NCBI RefSeq assembly: GCF_900112135.1
Contig: NZ_FOLC01000031.1
Location: forward strand, 1-46,263
DNA: 46,263 nucleotides
Reading direction: 5' to 3'
Source of the DNA: Collimonas sp. OK412
Lineage (GTDB): Bacteria > Pseudomonadota > Gammaproteobacteria > Burkholderiales > Burkholderiaceae_D
Shown here: positions 40,406 through 46,263 of the stretch, piece after piece
How positions within the stretch are numbered: the stretch's first letter is position 1
Layout of the letters: the number at the start of each line of letters is the position of its first letter
Made by a program: the position numbers and the translations under genes
Notes under the pieces: generated by a model
What the model was told of the DNA's origin: nothing
Databases searched by the model: none
Seen by the model: only the letters and a program-made list of their open reading frames with translations

Positions 40406-41962
40406 ATGACCACCCTAGCCACCCTGACCACGATCAAGCAAGAAGATCTCATCGAGTCGGTAGCCGCTGCGCTCCAGTACATCAGCTATTACCATCCCGT
40501 CGACTATATCCAGCACCTGGCGCGCGCCTATGAGCAGGAGCAGAACCCTGCGGCAAAAGACGCCATCGCCCAGATCCTGACCAACTCGCGCATGTGCGCC
40601 GAAGGCAAGCGGCCGATCTGCCAGGACACCGGCATCGTCAACGTGTTCCTGAAGATCGGCATGGACGTGCGCTTCGAAGGCTTCAAGGGTTCGATCACCG
40701 ACGCCGTCAACGAAGGCGTGCGGCGCGGCTACCTGAACCCGGACAACATGCTGCGCGCCTCGATCGTGGCCGACCCGCAGTTCGAACGCAAGAACACCAA
40801 GGACAACACGCCGGCCGTGGTGCACATGGAACTGGTGCCAGGCAACACGGTGGACGTGCAGATCGCAGCCAAGGGCGGCGGTTCGGAAAACAAGACCAAG
40901 TTCGTCATGCTCAATCCGTCCGATTCGCTGGTCGACTGGGTGATGAAGACCGTGCCGACCATGGGCGCCGGCTGGTGCCCGCCAGGCATGCTCGGCATCG
41001 GCATCGGCGGCACTGCGGAAAAAGCGATGCTGATGGCGAAACAGGTGTTGATGGAAGATATCGACATGTACGACCTGCTCAAGCGCGGCCCGCAAAACAA
41101 GACCGAAGAATTGCGCATCGAGCTGTTCCAGAAAGTCAATTCGCTGGGCATCGGCGCGCAAGGACTGGGCGGCCTGACTACCGTGCTGGACGTCAAGATC
41201 ATGATGCACCCGACCCATGCGGCATCGAAGCCGGTGGCGATGATCCCGAACTGCGCCGCTACCCGCCACGGCCACTTCGTGCTGGACGGCTCCGGCCCGG
41301 CCTACATGGAGCCGCCGTCGCTGTCGGAATGGCCGGAAGTGCACTGGGTGCCGGATACCGAGAAATCGAAGCGCGTCGATCTGAATACCCTGACCAAGGA
41401 AGAAGTCGCTTCGTGGAAACCTGGCCAGACCCTGCTGTTGAACGGCAAGATGCTGACCGGCCGCGACGCTGCGCACAAGCGTATCCAGGAAATGCTGGCC
41501 AAGGGCGAAAAGCTGCCGGTCGATTTCACCAACCGCGTCATCTATTACGTCGGCCCGGTCGATCCGGTGCGCGATGAAGTGGTGGGCCCTGCCGGCCCGA
41601 CTACCGCGACCCGCATGGACAAGTTCACCGACATGATGCTGGAACAGACCGGCCTGATTTCGATGATCGGCAAATCGGAACGCGGCCCTACCGCGATCGA
41701 ATCGATCAAGAAACACAAGTCGGCTTACCTGATGGCTGTCGGCGGCGCCGCCTATCTGGTGTCGAAGGCGATCAAGTCGGCCCAGGTGCTGGGCTTTGCC
41801 GACCTTGGCATGGAAGCGATCTACGAGTTCGACGTCAAGGACATGCCGGTCACGGTGGCGGTCGATTCCAACGGCATCTCGGTGCACAACACCGGGCCCA
41901 AGGAATGGCAGGAAAAGATCGCCCACGCAGCGCTCTCGAAAATCCCCGTCACCACCATCTGA
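40406..41962 (+). CDS. fumA: Fumarate hydratase, class I (Fe-S)
   Basis: 518 residues. The alpha-type domain contains RPICQDTGIVNVFLKIG with the first cluster Cys. NKTKFVMLNPSDSLVDWV and GAGWCPPGMLGIGIGG follow with a second Cys, and IPNCAATRHGHF supplies the third. The C-terminal beta-type domain has VGPVDPVRDEVVGPAGPTTATRMD, near the dicarboxylate site. It hydrates fumarate to malate in the TCA cycle using a [4Fe-4S] cluster and is oxygen sensitive. Class I enzymes are named fumA or fumB; the choice here is by similarity of length. Confidence 0.94.
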   Translation: MTTLATLTTIKQEDLIESVAAALQYISYYHPVDYIQHLARAYEQEQNPAAKDAIAQILTNSRMCAEGKRPICQDTGIVNVFLKIGMDVRFEGFKGSITDAVNEGVRRGYLNPDNMLRASIVADPQFERKNTKDNTPAVVHMELVPGNTVDVQIAAKGGGSENKTKFVMLNPSDSLVDWVMKTVPTMGAGWCPPGMLGIGIGGTAEKAMLMAKQVLMEDIDMYDLLKRGPQNKTEELRIELFQKVNSLGIGAQGLGGLTTVLDVKIMMHPTHAASKPVAMIPNCAATRHGHFVLDGSGPAYMEPPSLSEWPEVHWVPDTEKSKRVDLNTLTKEEVASWKPGQTLLLNGKMLTGRDAAHKRIQEMLAKGEKLPVDFTNRVIYYVGPVDPVRDEVVGPAGPTTATRMDKFTDMMLEQTGLISMIGKSERGPTAIESIKKHKSAYLMAVGGAAYLVSKAIKSAQVLGFADLGMEAIYEFDVKDMPVTVAVDSNGISVHNTGPKEWQEKIAHAALSKIPVTTI

Positions 41963-41979
41963 CCGTCCGATTCCAATAA

Positions 41980-42861
41980 ATGAGCGGCGACACGCAAACA
42001 ATGCCGATGGCGCACAGCGCGCCCATCGGCATTTTCGATTCCGGCATCGGCGGCTTGTCGGTGCTGCGCCATATCCACCAGGACCTGCCGCTGGAAGACC
42101 TGCTGTATTTTGCCGATTCCGCGTATGCGCCGTATGGCGACAGGTCGGAAGCGGAGATTTCCACGCGCTCGCTGGCAGTGACCCAGTTCCTGCTGCAACA
42201 AGGCGTGAAGGCGCTGGTAGTGGCTTGCAACACCGCCACCACCGCCGCCATCAAGGCGATCCGCAGCGCTTACCCGGCGTTGCCGGTGATCGGCATCGAA
42301 CCCGGGCTGAAGCCGGCCGCGGCGCACAGCCGCAGCAAGATTGTCGGCGTGCTGGCTACCAAGGCCACCTTGCAAAGCGCGCGGCTGCTGGCGCTGCAAG
42401 AACAGATCAGCGCGGCCAGCGGCGTGCATTTCGAGCTGCAGGCATGCGTCGGCCTGGTCGACCAGATTGAAAAAGGCGAATTGCGCTCGGCGCAGACCGC
42501 GCTGCTGCTGCGCCGTTATATCGCGCCGCTGCTCGCGCAAGGCGCCGACACCCTGGTGCTGGGCTGCACCCACTACCCTTTTGTGCGTCCGCTGATCGAG
42601 GAAATCGTGGCCGAGCTGGCGTCCGGACCGGTAACCGTCATCGACACCGGCGCCGCGGTCAGCCGCCAGCTGGCCAAGGTGCTGGCTGAAAACGGACTGC
42701 TGCAGGCCGCGCCGCACAGCGGCCGGGTAAGCGCCTTCACCAGCGGCAGCGAATCGGCCATCAGCGTCCCGTTCGCCCGGCTGCTGCAACTGCAGCCGCC
42801 GGTATCGGCGGTAGCCGCAACCGCCCAGCCGGCGGGAATTTCATCATTACCCGTTATTTGA
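41980..42861 (+). CDS. murI: Glutamate racemase
   Basis: 293 residues. IGIFDSGIGGLSVLRHI contains the catalytic Asp/Ser motif; the two catalytic Cys are in VVACNTATTAAI and LVLGCTHYPFVRP. The enzyme makes D-glutamate for peptidoglycan in the cytoplasm. The start is ambiguous: ATG 41980 has no clear ribosome-binding site, and ATG 42001 or 42007 are alternatives. It follows fumarase by 17 nt, probably co-transcribed. The C-terminal ~25 residues (LQPPVSAVAATAQPAGI) are an unconserved extension. Confidence 0.95.
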   Translation: MSGDTQTMPMAHSAPIGIFDSGIGGLSVLRHIHQDLPLEDLLYFADSAYAPYGDRSEAEISTRSLAVTQFLLQQGVKALVVACNTATTAAIKAIRSAYPALPVIGIEPGLKPAAAHSRSKIVGVLATKATLQSARLLALQEQISAASGVHFELQACVGLVDQIEKGELRSAQTALLLRRYIAPLLAQGADTLVLGCTHYPFVRPLIEEIVAELASGPVTVIDTGAAVSRQLAKVLAENGLLQAAPHSGRVSAFTSGSESAISVPFARLLQLQPPVSAVAATAQPAGISSLPVI

Positions 42862-42862
42862 T

Positions 42863-42891
42863 TTGCCAGGCGGCAGGTTACTTTGTATAAT
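42863..42891 (+). promoter_or_regulatory. tRNA-His promoter
   Basis: TTGCCA (42863-42868) and TATAAT (42886-42891) are exactly 17 nt apart. Transcription would start near 42898, giving a ~45-nt 5' leader before the tRNA that RNase P would remove. The -35 starts just after the murI stop. Confidence 0.85.
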
Positions 42892-42942
42892 AGCTAGCTG
42901 TCCTAGTGCTGAACAAGCATGGCAGTTTAGTAGTACCGCAAT

Positions 42943-43019
42943 GGTGGCTGTAGCTCAGTTGGTAGAGTCCAGGATTGTGATTCCTGTTGTCGCGGGTTCG
43001 AGTCCCGTCAGCCACCCCA
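42943..43019 (+). tRNA. tRNA-His(GTG)
   Basis: GTGGCTG (from 42944) pairs with CAGCCAC, preceded by G-1 (42943) opposite C73, the histidine-specific extra pair. The anticodon loop reads ATTGTGATT, giving GTG. TAGCTCAGTTGGTAGAG is the D arm and GGGTTCGAGTCCC the T arm; CCA is encoded (43017-43019). Confidence 0.97.
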
Positions 43020-43031
43020 AAGAATTCAATA

Positions 43032-43130
43032 AAATCAAGTAGTTAGAATAACGCTTGATTTTAATTATCGTGAAATTGACAACAAAATTCACGATATGAC
43101 AAAAAAGCCCATCCATTCGGTGGGCTTTTT
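43032..43130 (+). terminator. Terminator region after tRNA-His (three hairpins)
   Basis: Three inverted repeats follow the tRNA: AAAATCAAG/CTTGATTTT, TATCGTGAA/TTCACGATA, and the strongest, AGCCCA/TGGGCT (43105-43125) with A-run and T-run flanks (43100-43130). The last is a classical bidirectional intrinsic terminator. Confidence 0.8.
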
Positions 43131-43274
43131 TGCGTTTGTCCGGTTTAATTGACAAAATCTGTCCCGGCGGAAAATAAAAATAGAACGTTAGACTTATCGT
43201 GCAGTCCATTCAGGGCAAACATCATCAGCATGCGCATTTGAGACCAACCTGCCAACTACACAGAAAGGCTCCAA

Positions 43275-43703
43275 ATGAAATTCAGCTTACTCCTGGCCGC
43301 TTTGGCGATTTCGATCACCGGGTGCGCAACCTCTCCTGTTTCGATCAACGAAGTGAAGTCAGTAGCGATGGAACGCGTGTTCCGCCCCGACGCACTGCCG
43401 CTGGCAAACAATGCCCGTGCGGTATTCGTAAGGGATAACGGAGTCTCCGGCGGCGGCGGGTATCAGCATCTGTACATAGACGGAAAAAAAGCGGCCTCGC
43501 TGAACCCAGGTGAAAAAGTGGAGTTCATGCTGCCGCCGGGCCAGCATGTTTTTGGCGCCACTCCAGCAGATGGCTCCGCCACATATTCCCTCAACACAGT
43601 CGCCCAGGATCTCAAAGCCGACAAGACCTATTTCTACCGCCTGCAAACGGCAGGGAGTTCCTCCCGCACCGCTCTGCAGCGGTTCATCCCTGACTATCAG
43701 TAA
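43275..43703 (+). CDS. Lipoprotein, DUF2846-like
   Basis: 142 residues. The signal MKFSLLLAALAISITGCAT ends at lipobox ITGC. The mature part, with FRPDALPLANNARAVFVRDNG, a GGYQHLYIDGKKAASLNPGEKVEFMLPPG segment and TYFYRLQ, is a beta-rich domain resembling DUF2846. The function of that family is unknown. The TAA stop (43701-43703) overlaps the first bases of a copy of the 15-bp repeat at 43702. Confidence 0.75.
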   Translation: MKFSLLLAALAISITGCATSPVSINEVKSVAMERVFRPDALPLANNARAVFVRDNGVSGGGGYQHLYIDGKKAASLNPGEKVEFMLPPGQHVFGATPADGSATYSLNTVAQDLKADKTYFYRLQTAGSSSRTALQRFIPDYQ

Positions 43704-43716
43704 CGCGGTAAGGCGT
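43702..43716 (+). repeat. 15-bp repeat AACGCGGTAAGGCGT, copy 1
   Basis: An exact copy that overlaps the stop codon of the preceding lipoprotein gene. Other copies are at 44377, 45143 and 45754, with a diverged inverted copy at 101-115. Confidence 0.75.
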
Positions 43717-43722
43717 TGCGTT

Positions 43723-44082
43723 TTATGATCCCTCTTTGCTGTGATGGCAGTAGAGATATGCCAGGCCGACAGGTGCGATGAATATCGCCAGGCTCCAGCA
43801 AATCGCCATGGTCACCAGCTTCACAAAAAGCAACAGCAGAGCGTGGGTCAGGAACACGTTCCGGCCCATGATGAAATTCACGATGCTTTCGTAAACAAAG
43901 CGGGAATAAGGGTAAAGCAGAGTGCTCGCTACAAGAAAAACAATCATTGCCGCTTGCATCGAATGATTTCCTTTGCTCGACACAAAAAAATACAGAGCGG
44001 GGAAAATCAGCCCGAATACAAATTGGCGAAAGTAATATTGAGGCGACAGCCCTCCGAAAGTTTTTGCGATGACTGGATGCAT
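43723..44082 (-). CDS. Small membrane protein of unknown function
   Basis: 119 residues with three or four hydrophobic segments: YFRQFVFGLIFPALYFFV, MQAAMIVFLVASTLLYPY, THALLLLFVKLVTMAICW and SLAIFIAPVGLAYLYC. ACGGAG lies ahead of the ATG. It is the last gene of a minus-strand group starting near 45694. I do not recognise the family. Confidence 0.7.
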   Translation of the reverse strand: MHPVIAKTFGGLSPQYYFRQFVFGLIFPALYFFVSSKGNHSMQAAMIVFLVASTLLYPYSRFVYESIVNFIMGRNVFLTHALLLLFVKLVTMAICWSLAIFIAPVGLAYLYCHHSKEGS

Positions 44083-44106
44083 GCTGATTTTTCTCCGTGG
44101 TTAAAA

Positions 44107-44322
44107 TTAAGTCATTTTTAAATTTCGGTCGATCTCCGGCAAGGCATCAAGAGCAGCAAGCCGCATTTCCACCTGATGGGCTTGCTTGATGTGCTGGGGA
44201 TTGCGAAGATCGAAGATGTCGCCCACGGCAATGACGATGGAGCCGTGACAGCTGGGCAATGGGATAACTTCGGCGGCTTCGGGGATATCTTGAGGTTTTA
44301 AAATTTTTGGAACAAAGCCCAT
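44107..44322 (-). CDS. Small unknown protein, probably the C-terminal remnant of a longer gene
   Basis: 71 residues from ATG 44322, but no ribosome-binding site precedes this ATG. The frame stays open upstream to 44397 with protein-like sequence (YRVDQYSFDFSPFPYPRFLGW) and no start codon, beginning exactly at the 15-bp repeat. The conserved-looking core is SIVIAVGDIFDLRNPQHI. It may be the tail of a larger protein cut off by recombination at the repeat. It lies 24 nt before the membrane protein gene. Confidence 0.5.
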   Translation of the reverse strand: MGFVPKILKPQDIPEAAEVIPLPSCHGSIVIAVGDIFDLRNPQHIKQAHQVEMRLAALDALPEIDRNLKMT

Positions 44323-44376
44323 CCAGCCGAGGAACCGGGGATAGGGGAAGGGGCTGAAATCAAAGCTGTACTGATC

Positions 44377-44400
44377 AACGCGGTAAAGCGTACCGCGTTA
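44377..44400. repeat. 15-bp repeat, copy 2, forming a small palindrome
   Basis: AACGCGGTAAAGCGT (one mismatch to the consensus) at 44377-44391. Together with the following bases it forms AACGCGGTA, AAGCG, TACCGCGTT, a perfect 9-bp hairpin. The stop codon of the TPR lipoprotein gene (44398-44400, minus strand) lies inside it. Confidence 0.7.
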
Positions 44401-44958
44401 GGGAAGTATTGCTTTCAGGTATTCATCGCGATTAAATCCGTCAAGCAAGAAATGGTTCCATTTCATTTCTTCTGGCGACTTTGATATGGCGAGAATCCGC
44501 TGGCGCCGTGCTTCTGCATCGGGGCCTTCAGCCATCAAGTCAGCCAACACGCACTCGAGGTTCGCGTCACACTTGGCCTCATTTCCTTGGGCAAGTTGCT
44601 CTATCCTCTTAACGTAACAAGCTCGGGCCTCTGTCAATCTGCCGAGTCGCTCTTGAAGAAGACAAGGCATGATGCCAGGATCGTAGCGACTTTTGGGAAG
44701 GGAGGAAATGACATTGAGGTCAGCCAGCGCTTGCTCATATTGTTTTTGCTCTGCGTGCAGACTGGCCCGTAACGACCATGTTGCAGGACGCTTCGGATCC
44801 TCCTCCAACATAACGTCAAGCAGGCGTTCCGCTTCCTGCCAGTGTTGCTCTCTCATTAGCTCAAGGACCTTGATATGACGTGGATCGGGGTTATCGGCAC
44901 GCCCGGTGCAGGCTGCGCAGGCAAACACGATCAACATGAGGATGATAATGTGCCTCAT
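44398..44958 (-). CDS. TPR-containing lipoprotein of unknown function
   Basis: 186 residues. The signal IIILMLIVFACAACTG ends at a lipobox ACAAC with Cys17. The mature part contains tetratricopeptide-like helices (HIKVLELMREQHWQEAERLL, then ATWSLRASLHAEQKQYEQAL with DLNVI). The start ATG overlaps the TGA of the preceding gene fragment (ATGA), indicating former or present translational coupling. It may be an anchored partner or immunity-type lipoprotein; nothing in the sequence proves this. Confidence 0.72.
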   Translation of the reverse strand: MRHIIILMLIVFACAACTGRADNPDPRHIKVLELMREQHWQEAERLLDVMLEEDPKRPATWSLRASLHAEQKQYEQALADLNVISSLPKSRYDPGIMPCLLQERLGRLTEARACYVKRIEQLAQGNEAKCDANLECVLADLMAEGPDAEARRQRILAISKSPEEMKWNHFLLDGFNRDEYLKAILP

Positions 44959-45158
44959 AGCATCATATCCGTCACCGTCTGCACGATAGATAACGAGTAA
45001 TCGGTTTTGATCTCAACCCGCCCCCCCCCCGCATGAATCGTATCAGTCCTCCCCGCCATTCTCCTCTTACTCAACCCCACCTCCTCAAACTCCCCAAGCT
45101 CGCCAGGGTGTTAATCGCCCCACCCACATTGATCGCATACCCAACGCGGTAAGGCGTA
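44955..45158 (-). pseudogene. Decayed C-terminal gene fragment with a G10 tract
   Basis: Directly after a 15-bp repeat copy (45143-45157) the minus strand reads YRVGYAINVGGAINTLASLG in one frame; it then continues in a second frame as EFEEVGLSKRRMAG, TDTIHAGGGRVEIKTDYSL and SIVQTVTDMML to a TGA at 44955-44957. One base change in the GGGG near 45085 would restore a single frame. The stop overlaps the start of the lipoprotein gene. A run of ten G (plus-strand C, 45021-45030) encodes the Gly run. The INVGGA/DTIHAGGG pattern recalls VgrG-type beta-helix tails, but that is a guess. Confidence 0.45.
45143..45157 (+). repeat. 15-bp repeat AACGCGGTAAGGCGT, copy 3
   Basis: An exact copy lying at the 5' edge of the decayed minus-strand fragment, 30 nt beyond the 3' end of the secreted-protein gene ending at 45188. 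Confidence 0.75.
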
Positions 45159-45187
45159 GATACTGTTATTCTTTTTTTTAAAGCCAT

Positions 45188-45694
45188 TTAATCGGGCAAC
45201 TGCGATTTGACGTAGGCGCAGATATCTGGGGGAGCTGAACTGCCCTTCTGTATATATTTTTTGAAAACAATCAAACCATTTACATTTAGTGCGCAGAACA
45301 TTTCATTATGAAGATTTGTAAGCCATTTTTTTCCAACATTTCCACGTCTAATTGAAAATGTGTATGGCACATTAATTTGCAGGCTTTCTTGTGAAAAACT
45401 ATAGGTATATCCATCAATATTGGCCCCGTAGGTCAAGCAATCACCGGGATGCATTACCAAAGGCTTTGCTCCAGGCTTAATTTCAATTCGCCAGTTCACC
45501 CCTGTTTCTGCAGTAGCTCCTTCTTGTCCAACAAATGCCGCTTTTAATTCAATATCTTCACCATCATCTTCAGGCAAGCATGCGACAAGGTTCTCTCCCA
45601 CGTTCTTGATAGTTAATGGCCTTGGATATTGCGAGCGGGCCAGCGCCAGGCTCGCCGTTATCGCAAAAAATAATAAGACGATGATATTTTTCAT
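45188..45694 (-). CDS. Secreted protein of unknown function, immunity-like
   Basis: 168 residues from ATG 45694, chosen because it begins a clear signal peptide (NIIVLLFFAITASLALARS); an upstream in-frame ATG at 45823 would bury it. The mature part looks beta-rich, with two likely disulfide-forming cysteine pairs (LVACLPEDDG, HPGDCLTYG, EMFCALNVNG, PDICAYVKS). The CLPEDDGEDIELK and GDCLTYG pattern resembles periplasmic proteins annotated as putative type VI secretion immunity proteins; this is an inference only. Its AT content is higher than that of the core genes. Confidence 0.6.
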   Translation of the reverse strand: MKNIIVLLFFAITASLALARSQYPRPLTIKNVGENLVACLPEDDGEDIELKAAFVGQEGATAETGVNWRIEIKPGAKPLVMHPGDCLTYGANIDGYTYSFSQESLQINVPYTFSIRRGNVGKKWLTNLHNEMFCALNVNGLIVFKKYIQKGSSAPPDICAYVKSQLPD

Positions 45695-45753
45695 ATTTGT
45701 TGAGAGTTCACTTTGGAAAATTATTTCTGTCTTTCTTACTTTAAAAACACGGC

Positions 45754-45796
45754 AACGCGGTAAGGCGTAGGGCGTAATCGCGAAGCGTATTACGCC
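45754..45796. repeat. 15-bp repeat copy 4 joined to a REP-like hairpin
   Basis: AACGCGGTAAGGCGT at 45754-45768, followed by GGCGTAAT (45771-45778), a 10-nt loop and ATTACGCC (45789-45796). The 26 bases 45753-45778 match the reverse complement of 91-116 at 24 positions. Confidence 0.75.
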
Positions 45797-45885
45797 GTAT
45801 ATTTGATCGATATCATGCGGCATTCTCTTATTGTTATTTGCCCCAGTTCGTTTGACATCGTTTGCCTTAGTGGTGCATCACGTGC

Positions 45886-45911
45886 GGCGTAATACGCTGC
45901 GCTATTACGCC
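45886..45911. repeat. REP-like hairpin
   Basis: Arms GGCGTAATA (45886-45894) and TATTACGCC (45903-45911) with an 8-nt loop. It has the same arm core as the hairpin at 45771-45796. The surrounding 45797-46154 holds no gene; it probably includes the left end of the IS element, whose exact boundary is not visible. Confidence 0.7.
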
Positions 45912-46154
45912 CTTGTATTATGATTTTGAAGTTTAGATCTTTCAATTTGTAATTCGACCGCTCGAATTACGAAGACAGTTCTTGGTAGGCATATCAAGAT
46001 CGAGCGATCTGGATGCCGTTTGCGCCCTTTGGTTTTAAGCCAGTGACGTAGATTTTTGCAGCAGTCGCTCACCCTCGTTTAAAAATCGCACAGTATCTTT
46101 GGCCCGGCCTGCCGGCAGCCCGTATTGACAAGGTAGATTATCAGAGGACGTTGT

Positions 46155-46263
46155 ATGCACATTTTTATTTTGGGTATTGACGTAGCAAAAGCCAAGCTCG
46201 ATTGTGCTTTGCGCTTACCAAATGGAAAAATCCGCAGCAAGAGCATAGAAAACAATCACCAAG
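46155..46263 (+). mobile_element. IS110-family transposase, N-terminal start (partial at window edge)
   Basis: From ATG 46155 the frame reads MHIFILGIDVAKAKLDCALR, then LPNGKIRSKSIENN, and runs off the window. GIDVAKAKLDCAL is the first catalytic strand of the DEDD (RuvC-like) domain of IS110 transposases, with the first Asp. AGAGGACG lies upstream. In the IS110 group the non-coding segment before the transposase can encode a bridge RNA; the region ~45920-46154 is the place to look. It contains a CTGCCGGCAG palindrome near 46106-46120. Confidence 0.82.

Noticed and set aside
40415-42001. A 528-codon open frame antisense to fumarase
   Set aside because: Same artefact: the plus-strand frame is a clear class I fumarase, and the antisense product has low-complexity composition.

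Overview
The window looks like chromosomal DNA of a betaproteobacterium, most likely of the family Oxalobacteraceae (Collimonas, Herbaspirillum or Janthinobacterium type). This is inferred from gene content and base composition (phasin, class I fumarase, acs, murI, a chr cluster, high GC at third codon positions), not from a marker gene. It is a mosaic: a few housekeeping blocks (36.9-43.0 kb) lie beside long accessory stretches of stress, metal-resistance, efflux and catabolic genes. Several decayed genes mark the joins.

Layout. 0-3.5 kb: a transposase tail, a GFA-fold enzyme, a cupin-8 protein, and a carboxymuconolactone decarboxylase-like protein followed directly by an XRE/MmyB regulator. 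3.6-8.4 kb: a minus-strand run of a YkgJ Cys-cluster protein and two paralogous spermidine-synthase-like proteins, divergent from a SulP anion transporter. A small ribbon-helix-helix protein and a universal stress protein follow. The same inverted repeat (TGATAAT, 3 nt, ATTATCA) lies in front of both SulP/YkgJ and the ribbon-helix-helix gene. 8.6-12.8 kb: a methyltransferase, a membrane protein with an RHH-like tail, an unrecognised Cys-rich protein made of two homologous halves, a small unknown protein and a phasin. 12.9-17.9 kb: nickel/cobalt efflux (RcnA-like) with a CsoR/RcnR-family repressor, divergent from a chromate cluster (chrB, chrA, a secreted Fe/Mn superoxide dismutase, and a stand-alone ChrB-domain protein). 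18.3-25.6 kb: an RND efflux system split around its TetR regulator, with a matching operator candidate in both control regions, plus an SDR enzyme.

25.6-29.8 kb: two LysR remnants bracket a small lipoprotein, a DUF4388-like protein and a trimeric autotransporter adhesin. 29.8-36.8 kb: an oxidoreductase/WYL-regulator pair, an SDR, and a LysR regulator divergent from a small catabolic operon (flavodoxin-fold reductase, small alpha/beta-barrel protein, DJ-1/PfpI protein, amidohydrolase, and an SDR cut off just before a tRNA-Ser). 36.9-43.1 kb: tRNA-Ser(GGA), acs, a DMT exporter, a UPF0114 fragment, class I fumarase, murI and tRNA-His(GTG). 43.2-46.26 kb: small lipoproteins, membrane and secreted proteins and a decayed gene end, punctuated by a 15-bp repeat and REP-like hairpins. 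The window ends inside an IS110-type transposase.

The strongest unexplained signals are the shared SulP/RHH operator, the duplicated Cys-rich protein, the DUF4388-like gene beside the adhesin, and the 15-bp/REP-like repeat that also lies beside the transposase tail at the other end of the window. All functions are assigned by reading translations and motifs; no database search was run.
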